Shown here piece by piece: positions 16,420-25,093 of a stretch of 64,000 nucleotides of DNA (within the stretch, counting starts at the first letter, position 1; each line of letters opens with the position of its first letter). The notes under the pieces were generated by a model. That model was not told the DNA's origin and made no database searches. It saw only the letters and a program-made list of their open reading frames with translations. The DNA comes from Streptomyces sp. NBC_01669 (GTDB taxonomy: Bacteria; Actinomycetota; Actinomycetes; Streptomycetales; Streptomycetaceae), in contig NZ_JAPEQG010000001.1 of assembly GCF_026339735.1 (NCBI RefSeq), forward strand, positions 6,966,501 to 7,030,500, in the 5' to 3' direction. The translations under genes and the position numbers were made by a program.

Positions 16420-18056
16420 GCGCCGCGTACCACTCGCACCCCGTGATCCAGCTCGCCGCCTCGTCCACCGCCGAGCACCGGCCACTGATCATCACGCTCT
16501 TCGCGGTCTTCGTCGCCGCGACCCTGGGCATCACCGTCTGGGCAGGCCGGCAGACCAGGAGCGCCTCCGACTTCTACGCGGGCGGCCGCCAGTTCACCGC
16601 CTTCCAGAACGGGCTCGCGGTCTCCGGCGACTACATGTCCGCCGCCTCGTTCCTCGGTATCGCCGGTGCCATCGCCCTCTTCGGCTACGACGGCTTCCTC
16701 TACTCGATCGGCTTCCTCGTCGCCTGGCTGGTCGCCCTGCTGCTGGTCGCGGAACCGCTGCGCAACTCCGGCCGCTACACGATGGGCGACGTGCTCGCCT
16801 ACCGGATGCGGCAGCGTCCGGTCCGTACCGCCGCGGGCGTCTCCACCATCGTCGTCTCGATCTTCTACCTGCTGGCGCAGATGGCGGGCGCGGGCGTGCT
16901 CGTCTCGCTGCTCCTCGGCATCACCAGCGACGCCGGAAAGATCCTCATCGTCGCGCTGGTCGGCGTCCTGATGATCGTGTACGTCACCATCGGCGGCATG
17001 AAGGGCACCACCTGGGTGCAGATGGTCAAGGCCGTCCTGCTCATCGCCGGTGCCCTCCTGATGACCTTCCTGGTGCTCCTCAAGTTCGACTTCAACATCT
17101 CCGACCTGCTGGGCACGGCCGCCGAGAAGAGCGGTCACGGAGCGGCGTTCCTGGAGCCCGGCCTCAAGTACGGCGCCACCAGCACCTCGAAGCTGGACTT
17201 CCTCTCCCTCGGCATCGCCCTGGTCCTCGGCACCGCCGGACTCCCGCACATCCTGATCCGCTTCTACACCGTCCCGACCGCCAAGGCCGCCCGTAAGTCG
17301 GTGAACTGGGCCATCGGCATCATCGGCGCCTTCTACCTGATGACGATCGCGCTCGGATTCGGCGCCGCGGCCCTGATCGGCCCGGACGAGATCAAGGCGA
17401 AGAACCCGGCCGGTAACGCGGCCGCGCCGCAGCTCGCCGAGTACCTCGGCGGAGTCGGCTCCACCGGCGGCGCCGTGCTGCTCGCCGTGATCTCGGCCGT
17501 CGCCTTCGCCACGATCCTCGCCGTCGTCGCGGGCCTCACCCTCGCCTCCTCGTCCTCCTTCGCCCACGACATCTACGCCAATGTCATCCGCAAGGGGAAG
17601 GCCACCGAGAAGGAGGAGATGCGGGCCGCCCGCTGGGCCACCGTCCTCATCGGCGCCGTGGCGATCATCCTCGGCGCCTTCGCCCGCGACATGAACGTCG
17701 CCGGCCTGGTGGCGCTCGCCTTCGCGGTCGCCGCCTCCGCCAACCTCCCGACCCTCCTCTACAGCCTCTTCTGGAAGCGGTTCACCACCCAGGGCGCCCT
17801 CTGGTCGATCTACGGCGGTCTGGCCAGCTCGGTGATCCTGGTGCTGTTCTCGCCGGTCGTCTCCGGCAACGCGAAGACATCGATGTTCAAGGGCGTCGAC
17901 TTCGCCTGGTTCCCGCTGGAGAACCCCGGCCTGATCTCCATCCCGCTGGGCTTCCTGCTCGGCTGGCTCGGCTCGCTCCTCTCGAAGGAGGAGCCGGACA
18001 AGGGCAAGTACGCCGAGCTGGAGGTCAAGTCCCTCACCGGCGTCGGCGCCCACTGA
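16416..18056 (+). CDS. actP: Cation:acetate symporter (solute:sodium symporter family)
   Basis: A 546-residue polytopic protein of the SSS family with about 13 helices. Diagnostic segments are GRQTRSASDFYAGGRQ (residues about 40-55), SGDYMSAASFLGIAG (about 70-84), a GLPHILIRFYTVP block (about 274-286) and ATILAVVAGLTLASSSS (about 370-386). ActP relatives take up acetate, propionate or pyruvate with Na+ or H+. Coupled to the DUF485 gene and followed by a strong hairpin at 18104-18137. Exact substrate cannot be read from the sequence. Confidence 0.9.
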   Translation: MSAAYHSHPVIQLAASSTAEHRPLIITLFAVFVAATLGITVWAGRQTRSASDFYAGGRQFTAFQNGLAVSGDYMSAASFLGIAGAIALFGYDGFLYSIGFLVAWLVALLLVAEPLRNSGRYTMGDVLAYRMRQRPVRTAAGVSTIVVSIFYLLAQMAGAGVLVSLLLGITSDAGKILIVALVGVLMIVYVTIGGMKGTTWVQMVKAVLLIAGALLMTFLVLLKFDFNISDLLGTAAEKSGHGAAFLEPGLKYGATSTSKLDFLSLGIALVLGTAGLPHILIRFYTVPTAKAARKSVNWAIGIIGAFYLMTIALGFGAAALIGPDEIKAKNPAGNAAAPQLAEYLGGVGSTGGAVLLAVISAVAFATILAVVAGLTLASSSSFAHDIYANVIRKGKATEKEEMRAARWATVLIGAVAIILGAFARDMNVAGLVALAFAVAASANLPTLLYSLFWKRFTTQGALWSIYGGLASSVILVLFSPVVSGNAKTSMFKGVDFAWFPLENPGLISIPLGFLLGWLGSLLSKEEPDKGKYAELEVKSLTGVGAH

Positions 18057-18103
18057 CGAGAGGGAATCAATCGAAAAGTTCGAGCCGCGCACCACGCCGT
18101 CCC

Positions 18104-18137
18104 GCGGCCGCGTCGTAGAGTCCTACGACGCGGCCGC
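18104..18137 (+). terminator. Hairpin terminator after the acetate symporter
   Basis: A perfect 15-bp stem (GCGGCCGCGTCGTAG and its complement) with loop AGTC, 48 bases after the symporter stop. Confidence 0.85.
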
Positions 18138-18238
18138 GTCGCACTTCGTGGCAATCGGGCCACCTGCGTGTCGCAGGTCTCGCGTAGTCTCAAGGGAGTC
18201 AGATCCGCAACCGGGGATCCACCGGGGGAGGGGGCACC

Positions 18239-19228
18239 ATGCTCATCGACACCTACGATCGGGTCGCCACCGACCTGCGTGTCTCGCTGACCGACCGCTG
18301 CAACCTCCGATGCACCTACTGCATGCCCGAAGAGGGACTGCAATGGCTGGCCAAGCCGGACCTGCTGAGCGACGACGAGATCGTCCGGCTCGTCCGCATC
18401 GCCGTCACCCAGCTGGGGATCACGGAAGTCCGCTTCACCGGCGGCGAGCCGCTGCTGCGTCCCGGTCTCGTCTCCATCGTCGAGCAGTGCGCGGCGCTGA
18501 CGCCCCGCCCGAAGATGTCGCTGACCACCAATGGCATCGGGCTGAAGCGCACAGCGGCCGCCCTCAGGTCCGCCGGACTGGACAGGGTCAATGTCTCCCT
18601 GGACACCCTGCGCCCCGACGTCTTCAAGACCCTCACCCGACGCGACCGCCACCACGACGTGCTGGCAGGCCTCGAAGCCGCCCACGACGCAGGTCTCACC
18701 CCGGTCAAGGTCAACGCCGTGCTGATGCCAGGGCTCAACGAGGACGAGGCCCCCGACCTGCTCGCCTGGGCCGTGGAGCACGGATACGAGCTCCGTTTCA
18801 TCGAGCAGATGCCGCTCGATGCCCAGCACGGCTGGAAGCGCGACGGCATGATCACGGCAGGCGACATCCTCGCCTCGCTGCGCACCCGCTTCGCCCTCAC
18901 CGCCGAGGGCGAGGACGAGCGCGGCTCCGCCCCCGCCGAGCGCTGGCTCGTCGACGGCGGACCCCACCGGGTCGGCGTCATCGCCTCCGTCACCCGCCCG
19001 TTCTGCCGGGCCTGCGACCGCACCCGGCTCACCGCCGACGGCCAGGTGCGGACCTGCCTGTTCGCCCGCGAGGAGACCGATCTGCGCGGCGCGCTGCGGT
19101 CCGAGGCCCCGGACGAGGAGATCGCCCGGCTCTGGCGTCTCGCGATGTGGGGGAAAAAGGCCGGATCGGGTCTGGACGATCCGTCGTTCCTGCAGCCCGA
19201 CCGTCCGATGTCGGCGATCGGCGGCTAG
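18239..19228 (+). CDS. moaA: GTP 3',8-cyclase MoaA (molybdenum cofactor biosynthesis)
   Basis: A 329-residue radical SAM enzyme. CNLRCTYC (residues about 22-29) with its CxxxCxxC spacing binds the SAM-cleaving 4Fe-4S cluster. FTGGEPLLRPG (about 66-76) contacts SAM. The C-terminal second cluster has CRACDRTRLTADG and CLF (about 258-280). The protein ends in SAIGG, the conserved GG tail needed for activity. MoaA converts GTP to 3',8-cyclo-GTP, the first step of pyranopterin synthesis. The ATG follows a long G-rich Shine-Dalgarno (GGGGGAGGGGGC). No other moa gene is adjacent. Confidence 0.97.
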   Translation: MLIDTYDRVATDLRVSLTDRCNLRCTYCMPEEGLQWLAKPDLLSDDEIVRLVRIAVTQLGITEVRFTGGEPLLRPGLVSIVEQCAALTPRPKMSLTTNGIGLKRTAAALRSAGLDRVNVSLDTLRPDVFKTLTRRDRHHDVLAGLEAAHDAGLTPVKVNAVLMPGLNEDEAPDLLAWAVEHGYELRFIEQMPLDAQHGWKRDGMITAGDILASLRTRFALTAEGEDERGSAPAERWLVDGGPHRVGVIASVTRPFCRACDRTRLTADGQVRTCLFAREETDLRGALRSEAPDEEIARLWRLAMWGKKAGSGLDDPSFLQPDRPMSAIGG

Positions 19229-19241
19229 GTGTACTTGGTCC

Positions 19242-19490
19242 TCAGTGCCCCTCTGCCGAGGACTCCCACTCCGCCAGCGTCACGACATCCTTGAGGAAAC
19301 CTCGAACCCCCAGGAACGAGGAGAGATGCTCCCGGTGCTCGTCGCAGGCCAGCCAGGTCTTACGGCGCTCGGGGGTGTGCAGCTTCGGATTGTTCCAGGC
19401 CAGCACCCATACGGCGGCCGTACGGCAGCCCTTGGCGGAACAGATCGGCGCGGTGGCAGCGCTCTCGGCGGCATGTTCGGGGGAGTTCAC
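19242..19490 (-). CDS. Small conserved zinc-ribbon-like protein (82 residues)
   Basis: A short protein with CSAKGC near residue 17 and CDEHREH near residue 49, giving a Cys-x4-Cys and Cys-x2-His pattern that could hold a zinc ion. I recall conserved Streptomyces proteins of this size that carry the misleading name acetone carboxylase; nothing here supports such activity. It converges on moaA with only 13 bases between stops. A factor-independent terminator on the same strand lies just upstream of its start, so it needs its own promoter or is subject to attenuation. Confidence 0.75.
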   Translation of the reverse strand: MNSPEHAAESAATAPICSAKGCRTAAVWVLAWNNPKLHTPERRKTWLACDEHREHLSSFLGVRGFLKDVVTLAEWESSAEGH

Positions 19491-19523
19491 GGGCTCAACC
19501 CTAGGGCCCTGCGAGAGCCGGAG

Positions 19524-19567
19524 AAAAAACGACGCCGAGCAGCCACGGGGGGAGCTGCCCGGCGTCG
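19524..19567 (-). terminator. Hairpin with U-tract on the minus strand
   Basis: On the minus strand a 13-bp stem with one mismatch (CGACGCCGGGCAG with CTGCTCGGCGTCG) is followed directly by TTTTTT. Such U-tracts are rare in Streptomyces terminators. It may end the DUF3099 transcript or a short RNA made from 19570-19680, or act as an attenuator for the 82-residue gene. Confidence 0.65.
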
Positions 19568-19688
19568 GTCTGTCGCTCCGACGGGGGATGCGGAGCGCGT
19601 AGGCAGTATGTCACGCGGACCGGGGTGCGGTGCACCTGAACTGCATGATTGATCTGAGCTTTTCTTGAGGCTTCGGCATGCCGTGCGC

Positions 19689-20066
19689 TCAACTGTGCTC
19701 ATGCGGTTCCGACCCACCGCCGGCCCGGTCGGCCGCCGGTTCGGGTTCCGAGGGATCGGCCACCGGGGCGGCGTCGAGCATCGGCCGCGCGGGCGGCGGA
19801 ACGAAGGTCGAGGGCAGCGAAGGGGGTGTTTCCCGGCCCGCGTTGGCGATGACGACGGCGACGTACGGAAGCAGGGCACCCAGGGCGAGCGCCACGATGG
19901 CCACAGGCCTCTCGATGTTCCACAGCACTGCGGCCAGGATCACCGAGACCGTCCGTACGGACATCGAGATCACATAGCGGCGCTGCCTGCCGCGCACATC
20001 GTCCGCGAGGCTCTGCCGCGCTCCCGTGATCCGGAAGACCTCCGCCCCGCTCCGCTTCCGCATCAC
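19689..20066 (-). CDS. DUF3099 membrane protein
   Basis: About 125 residues from the GTG at 20066 (ATG one codon later at 20063); the longer open frame upstream lacks protein character. The core RKRSGAEVFRITGAR leads to RQRRYVISMSVRTVSVI and two membrane helices (about residues 37-55 and 60-77), as in actinobacterial DUF3099 proteins. The remainder is a Pro/Ala/Glu-rich tail, probably disordered and cytoplasmic. Function unknown. It is divergent from the GlsB-like gene at 20267. Confidence 0.82.
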   Translation of the reverse strand: MMRKRSGAEVFRITGARQSLADDVRGRQRRYVISMSVRTVSVILAAVLWNIERPVAIVALALGALLPYVAVVIANAGRETPPSLPSTFVPPPARPMLDAAPVADPSEPEPAADRAGGGSEPHEHS

Positions 20067-20266
20067 GTTCCACCACCCTTCCCCGGGCTCTCCGCGAGCC
20101 GCTCCCACGGTACGCCCGGCATCCGACGGGTTCGAGACCGGGGCACGCCGTATCCATGCATAACCGCACCCTCGTGGCACGGACGGACCTGTCCGACATG
20201 CGGAGTGCCGCCGATGGGCCGAGACTGGGCGCACATGCGCGACAGCGCGCCGCATGAGGAGGCGAC

Positions 20267-20542
20267 ATGGGCTGGTTGTGGGCAATCATCGTGGGTCTGG
20301 TCCTCGGTCTGATCGCCAAAGCGATCCTGCCGGGCAAGCAGAACATCCCACTCTGGCTGACGACCATTTTCGGCATGATCGGCAGCGTCCTCGGCAATGC
20401 CGTCGCGACCTGGATCGGCGTCAACGAGACCAAGGGCATCGACTGGACGCGCCACCTGCTGCAGCTGATCGGCGCCGTGGTCGTCGTCGGTGTCGGCGAC
20501 ATGCTCTGGACGTCGATGCGCGGCACCAGACAGAAGGCCTGA
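20267..20542 (+). CDS. GlsB/YeaQ/YmgE-family stress-response membrane protein
   Basis: A 91-residue protein with three hydrophobic helices: WAIIVGLVLGLIAKAILPG, a Gly-rich middle helix (IFGMIGSVLGN) and a C-terminal helix (LLQLIGAVVVVGVGDMLW). The GLIAK...PG signature followed by a Gly-x3-Gly helix is typical of transglycosylase-associated/GlsB proteins, which are induced by stress; mechanism unknown. The ATG follows GAGGCGAC. Confidence 0.85.
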   Translation: MGWLWAIIVGLVLGLIAKAILPGKQNIPLWLTTIFGMIGSVLGNAVATWIGVNETKGIDWTRHLLQLIGAVVVVGVGDMLWTSMRGTRQKA

Positions 20543-20556
20543 CCGGCACGCGCACA

Positions 20557-20605
20557 GCACAGTGCGGCCGGGCACGCGCATGTCGCGTGCCCGGCCGCAC
20601 TGTGC
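20557..20605. terminator. Bidirectional hairpin between the GlsB-like gene and tyrS
   Basis: A perfect 22-bp stem (20557-20578 with 20584-20605) around a 5-base loop between convergent genes. Confidence 0.9.
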
Positions 20606-20617
20606 GTCCGTGTCCGG

Positions 20618-21886
20618 TCAGCCGGCGATGACCTCGATGGCCGCGAGGTTCTTCTTGCCGCGGCGCAGCACCAGCCAGCGTCCGTGCAGCAGTTCCTCAC
20701 GGGCCGGTGCGGCCTCGCCGTCCGCGACCTTGACGTTGTTCACGTAGGCCCCGCCCTCCTTGACCGTACGGCGGGCCCCCGACTTGCTCGGCGCCAGGCC
20801 GACCTCCACCAGCAGGTCGACCAGCGGGCCGAGCTCGGTGACCTGCGCGTGCGGCACCTCGGAGAGCGCGGCGCTCAGCGTCGCCTCGTCCAGCTCGCCC
20901 AGCTCGCCCTGGCCGAACAGCGCCTTCGACGCCGCGACGACCGCCGCGCACTGTTCGGCGCCGTGCACCAGCGTCGTCAGCTCCTCCGCCAGCGCGCGCT
21001 GCGCCGTCCGGGCCTGCGGGCGCTCCTGGGTGAGCTGCTCCAGCTCCTCCAGCTCGGTACGGCTCTTGAAGCTGAGGATCCGCATGTACTGCGAGATGTC
21101 CCGGTCGTCCACGTTCAGCCAGAACTGGTAGAACGCGTACGGTGTCGTCATCTCCGGGTCCAGCCAGACGGCCCCGCTCTCGGACTTGCCGAACTTGGTC
21201 CCGTCCGCCTTCACCATCAGCGGGGTGGCCAGCGCGTGCACCTCGGCGCCCGGCTCCAGGCGGTGGATCAGGTCGATGCCCGCGGTGAGGTTGCCCCACT
21301 GGTCGCTGCCGCCCTGCTGCAGCGTGCAGCCGTGCCGTCGGTACAGCTCCAGGAAGTCCATGCCCTGCAGCAGCTGGTAGCTGAACTCCGTGTAGCTGAT
21401 GCCCTCCTGGGACTCCAGCCGACGGGCGACCGAGTCCTTGGTGAGCATCTTGTTGACTCGGAAGTGCTTGCCGATGTCCCGCAGGAACTCGATCGCGGAC
21501 ATGCCCGCGGTCCAGTCCAGGTTGTTCACCATGACCGCGGCGTTCGCACCCTCGAAGGAGAGGAACGGCTCGATCTGGGACCGCAGCCGCGTCACCCAGT
21601 TCGCGATCGTCTCCGGATCGTTCAGCGTGCGCTCCGCCGTCGGCCGGGGGTCACCGATCTGGCCGGTGGCCCCGCCCACCAGGGCGAGCGGCCGGTGCCC
21701 GGCCTGCTGCAGCCGGCGCACGGTGAGCACCTGCACCAGGTGGCCGACGTGCAGGCTCGCCGCGGTGGGGTCGAAGCCGCAATAGAACGTGACGGGACCG
21801 TCCGCGAGCGCCTTACGCAATGCGTCCTCGTCAGTGGACTGGGCGAACAGCCCGCGCCACTTCAGCTCGTCGACGATGTCCGTCAC
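20618..21886 (-). CDS. tyrS: Tyrosyl-tRNA synthetase
   Basis: A 422-residue class I synthetase that charges tRNA-Tyr. The HIGH motif is HVGH (residues about 47-50, in AASLHVGHLVQ), the KMSKS motif is KFGKS (about 231-235), and an S4 RNA-binding domain fills the last about 65 residues (SKSGARRTVKEGGAYVNN). GGSDQWGNLTAG at about 192-203 recognises tyrosine. Length is normal for bacterial TyrS. Monocistronic, with the hairpin 20557-20605 as terminator; no T-box leader is seen in the 54 bases to the next gene. Confidence 0.97.
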   Translation of the reverse strand: MTDIVDELKWRGLFAQSTDEDALRKALADGPVTFYCGFDPTAASLHVGHLVQVLTVRRLQQAGHRPLALVGGATGQIGDPRPTAERTLNDPETIANWVTRLRSQIEPFLSFEGANAAVMVNNLDWTAGMSAIEFLRDIGKHFRVNKMLTKDSVARRLESQEGISYTEFSYQLLQGMDFLELYRRHGCTLQQGGSDQWGNLTAGIDLIHRLEPGAEVHALATPLMVKADGTKFGKSESGAVWLDPEMTTPYAFYQFWLNVDDRDISQYMRILSFKSRTELEELEQLTQERPQARTAQRALAEELTTLVHGAEQCAAVVAASKALFGQGELGELDEATLSAALSEVPHAQVTELGPLVDLLVEVGLAPSKSGARRTVKEGGAYVNNVKVADGEAAPAREELLHGRWLVLRRGKKNLAAIEVIAG

Positions 21887-21940
21887 GGTCGTTTCTCTCC
21901 TTGCACGGTTCCGATTGATGCCGCGGTCAGTCTATGGCGG

Positions 21941-23335
21941 TCATACGCCGAGGCTGACCGAGCTCATGTTGAAGTCCGGGATCCGCAGCGCCGGCATCGC
22001 GGCCCGGGTGAACCAGTCGCCCCACTCGCGCGGCAGCGTCTTCTCGGTGCGGCCGGCCTCGGACGCCCGGGAGAGCAGGTCGACGGGCGACTCGTTGAAC
22101 CGGAAGTTGTTCACCTCTCCGACCACCTCACCGTCCTCGACGAGATACACCCCGTCGCGGGTCAGCCCGGTCAGCAGCAGCGTCGCCGGGTCGACCTCCC
22201 GGATGTACCAGAGGCAGGTCAGCAGCAGGGCGCGGCCGGTCGTCGCCGCGACCATCTCGTCGAGGGAGCGCTCACCACCGCCGTCGAGCACCAGGTTGTC
22301 GATTGCGGGGGCGACCGGCAGCCCGGTCAGCTCCGCCGTGTGCCGGGTGGTGGTCAGACGGTCCAGCCGGCCGTCCCGGATCCAGTCGGTCCTCGACAGC
22401 GGCAGACCGTTGTCGAAGACCGAGCCGCTGTCACCGGACGCATGGGCGATCACGAACGGCGCCGACTCGAGCCCCGGCGCGTTCGGGTCGCTGCGCAGCG
22501 TGAGCGGCAGCTCGGACAGTGTCTCGCCGAGCCGGGTGCCGCCACCCGGCTTCGAGAAGACCGTCCGGCCCTCGGCGGCGTCCCGGGCCGTCGACGACCA
22601 CAGCTGATAGATCAGCAGATCGGCCACGGCGGTGGGCGGCAGCAGCGTCTCGTACCGCCCGGCGGGCAGCTCGATACGGCGCTCCGCCCAGCCGAGCCGC
22701 TGCGCCAGCTCCGCGTCCAGCTCGGCCGGGTCGACATCCTTGAAGTCCCGGGTGGCACGGCCCGCCCACGCGGAACGCGACCGGTCGGGCGACTTGGCGT
22801 TCAGCTCCAGCGTGCCGTTCGGCTGGTCGTGACGCAGCCGCAGCCCCGTCGACGTGCCCAGATATGTCGAGGTCAGCTGGTGGTGCGCGAAGCCGTACAG
22901 CTCACGGCCGCCGGCCCGGGCGCGGGCGAAGGCGTCACCGAGCGCCGGGGCGAACTCCGCGAAGACGTCGGAACCCGTCTCGGCCGGCGCGTCCGTGAAA
23001 TCGGGCGACGACGGCACGCCGGTGATCAGCGGCTGCGCGTCCTCGGCCGGACCTGCGCCACGCGCGGCGGCCTCGGCGGCCCGCACCAGCGGCTCCAGGT
23101 CCTCGGCGGTGACGGCGGACCGTGACACGACTCCGGACGCGGCGCCCTCGGCGCCGTCGACGGTCGCGATGACGGTCAGGGTCCGCCCCCGGGTCACCCC
23201 GTTCGTGGTGAGCGCGTTGGCCGCCCAGCGCAGATTGGCGGAGGACTCCTCGTCGGCGATGACGACACAGCCGTCGGCGGTGGACAGTTCGAGCGCGCGC
23301 TCGACGATCTCGTACGGCTTGCTGATGCGGCTCAT
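21941..23335 (-). CDS. TldD/PmbA-family protein, TldE-like subunit
   Basis: A 464-residue protein of the TldD/PmbA family without the HExxxH zinc motif, as in TldE (PmbA). NNFRFNESPVDLLSRA near the C-terminus and TLLLTGLTRDGVYLVEDGEV are typical for the family. In characterised systems TldD and TldE form a heterodimeric metalloprotease that threads and cleaves unstructured peptides, for example in RiPP leader removal. The start overlaps the stop of the TldD-like gene upstream (23332-23335), so both subunits are made from one message. Confidence 0.9.
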   Translation of the reverse strand: MSRISKPYEIVERALELSTADGCVVIADEESSANLRWAANALTTNGVTRGRTLTVIATVDGAEGAASGVVSRSAVTAEDLEPLVRAAEAAARGAGPAEDAQPLITGVPSSPDFTDAPAETGSDVFAEFAPALGDAFARARAGGRELYGFAHHQLTSTYLGTSTGLRLRHDQPNGTLELNAKSPDRSRSAWAGRATRDFKDVDPAELDAELAQRLGWAERRIELPAGRYETLLPPTAVADLLIYQLWSSTARDAAEGRTVFSKPGGGTRLGETLSELPLTLRSDPNAPGLESAPFVIAHASGDSGSVFDNGLPLSRTDWIRDGRLDRLTTTRHTAELTGLPVAPAIDNLVLDGGGERSLDEMVAATTGRALLLTCLWYIREVDPATLLLTGLTRDGVYLVEDGEVVGEVNNFRFNESPVDLLSRASEAGRTEKTLPREWGDWFTRAAMPALRIPDFNMSSVSLGV

Positions 23336-24855
23336 CGGCCCGCCTCCTGCGTCGTGTTGAGGATGTTCACGCCTCGGAAGAGGGCGGAGGGGCAGCCGTG
23401 CGAGACGGCCGCGACCTGGCCCGGCTGGGCCTTGCCGCAGTTGAAGGCGCCGCCCAGGACGTATGTCTGCGGGCCGCCGACCTTCTCCATCGAGCCCCAG
23501 AAGTCCGTCGTCGTCGCCTGGTACGCGACGTCGCGCAGCTGTCCGGCCAGCTTGCCGTTCTCGATGCGGAAGAACCGTTGCGCGGTGAACTGAAAATTGT
23601 AGCGCTGCATGTCGATCGACCAGGACCGGTCGCCGACCACATAGATGCCGCGTTCCACCCCGCCGATCAGATCCTCGGTGGACAGGCCGCCCGGGTCCGG
23701 CTGCAGCGACACGTTCGCCATCCGCTGCACGGGCACATGGCTCGGCGAGTCCGCGTACGCGCAGCCGTTGGACCGGCCGAGACCCGTCAGCTTCGCGATC
23801 CGCCGGTCCAGCTGGTAGCCGACCAGCGTCCCGTCCTTGATCAGGTCCCAGGACTGGCCCTCGACACCCTCGTCGTCGTACCCGATGGTCGCGAGTCCGT
23901 GCTCGGCGGTCCGGTCGCCCGTCACATTCATCACCGGGGAGCCGTACGCCAGCTTGCCCAGCTGGTCGAAGGTGGCGAACGACGTCCCGGCGTACGCCGC
24001 CTCGTACCCCAGCGCCCGGTCCAGTTCGGTGGCATGGCCGATCGACTCATGGATCGTCAGCCAGAGATTCGACGGATCGACCACCAGGTCGTACGTCCCC
24101 GCCTCGACGCTCGGAGCCCGCATCTTCTCGGCGAGCAGCCCCGGGATCCGCTCCAGCTCCGCGTCCCAGTCCCAGCCGGTTCCGGTGAGGTACTCCCAGC
24201 CGCGCCCCACCGGAGGGGCAATGGTCCGCATCGAGTCGAACTCACCCGTCGTGCCGTCCACGGCGACCGCGGTGAACTGCGGGTGCAGCCGGACCCGCTG
24301 CTGGGTGGTGACGGTGCCCGCCGTGTCCGCGTAGAACTTGTTCTCGTGGACGGTCATCAGCGAGGCGTCCACATGTGCGACGCCCTCGGCGCCCAGGAGC
24401 CGGCTGCTCCACTCGGCGAGCAGCCCCGCCTTCTCCTCGTCCGGTACGGAGAACGGGTCGATCTCGTACGCCGAGACCCAGGTCCGCTCACCGTGCACCG
24501 GCTCGTCCGCCAGCTCCACGCGCTCGTCCGAGCCCGCCGCCGCGATCACCTTCGCCGAGAGCTTCGCCATGGCGACCGCCTGGGACGCCACCTTCGCCGC
24601 CGCGTCCATGGTCAGATCCACCCCGGACGCGAACCCCCACGCCGCGCCGTGCACCACCCGCACCGCGTACCCGAGGTCGGTGGTGTCCGAGGTCCCCGAG
24701 GGCCGGGCGTCCCGCAGCCGCCAGGACGCGCTGCGCACCCGCTCGAAACGGAAGTCCGCATGCGTGGCGCCCAGCGCGCGGGCCCGGGCGAGCGCCGCGT
24801 CGGCGAGGGCCCGTAGCGGCAGGGCCAGGAATGACTGATCTACCTCATGGGGCAC
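23332..24855 (-). CDS. TldD/PmbA-family metalloprotease, TldD-like catalytic subunit
   Basis: A 507-residue protein with HESIGHATELDRAL (residues about 269-282), the HExxxH motif that holds the zinc of TldD; a third ligand is expected in the Cys/His-containing C-terminal domain (AFNCGKAQPG). The GTG start at 24855 precedes the DQSFLALPLRALADAAL amphipathic N-terminus. It is the first gene of a two-gene unit with the TldE-like partner. No RiPP precursor or maturation gene is nearby, so a housekeeping peptide-degrading role is more likely than antibiotic maturation. Confidence 0.92.
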   Translation of the reverse strand: MPHEVDQSFLALPLRALADAALARARALGATHADFRFERVRSASWRLRDARPSGTSDTTDLGYAVRVVHGAAWGFASGVDLTMDAAAKVASQAVAMAKLSAKVIAAAGSDERVELADEPVHGERTWVSAYEIDPFSVPDEEKAGLLAEWSSRLLGAEGVAHVDASLMTVHENKFYADTAGTVTTQQRVRLHPQFTAVAVDGTTGEFDSMRTIAPPVGRGWEYLTGTGWDWDAELERIPGLLAEKMRAPSVEAGTYDLVVDPSNLWLTIHESIGHATELDRALGYEAAYAGTSFATFDQLGKLAYGSPVMNVTGDRTAEHGLATIGYDDEGVEGQSWDLIKDGTLVGYQLDRRIAKLTGLGRSNGCAYADSPSHVPVQRMANVSLQPDPGGLSTEDLIGGVERGIYVVGDRSWSIDMQRYNFQFTAQRFFRIENGKLAGQLRDVAYQATTTDFWGSMEKVGGPQTYVLGGAFNCGKAQPGQVAAVSHGCPSALFRGVNILNTTQEAGR

Positions 24856-25048
24856 GTCGGCTTTCCCCTCTCGACCTGTGCGAAGTGTCTCCGCAGTGAA
24901 TCATGCGGCGTGGGCCCGCCAAGGGCCCCCGATTTTCCGGTATTTTTCCGCGACGGTTCCGACGCCGCCCGCTGCCGCACTGTAGGAACCCCACAGCGCC
25001 TCGTGGGAGCCACTGTCAGGGGCCGAGTCCTTGGAAAGCGCACGTTAC

Positions 25049-25080
25049 CGATAGATTTTCGAGGTACCAGACCGCTATCG
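25049..25080 (+). promoter_or_regulatory. Possible fabG-fabI promoter/operator region
   Basis: CGATAG (25049-25054) and CTATCG (25075-25080) are inverted around an AT-richer stretch just before the TTG start of fabG, and TTGGAA lies upstream at 25031. A regulator of fatty acid synthesis could act here; the reading is tentative. Confidence 0.3.
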
Positions 25081-25093
25081 AAAGGGTGATCCG

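Noticed and set aside
24856..25093. Small gene in the tldD-fabG gap
   Set aside because: Frames at 24847-25097 lack coding bias and family features; the stretch is more likely promoter DNA.
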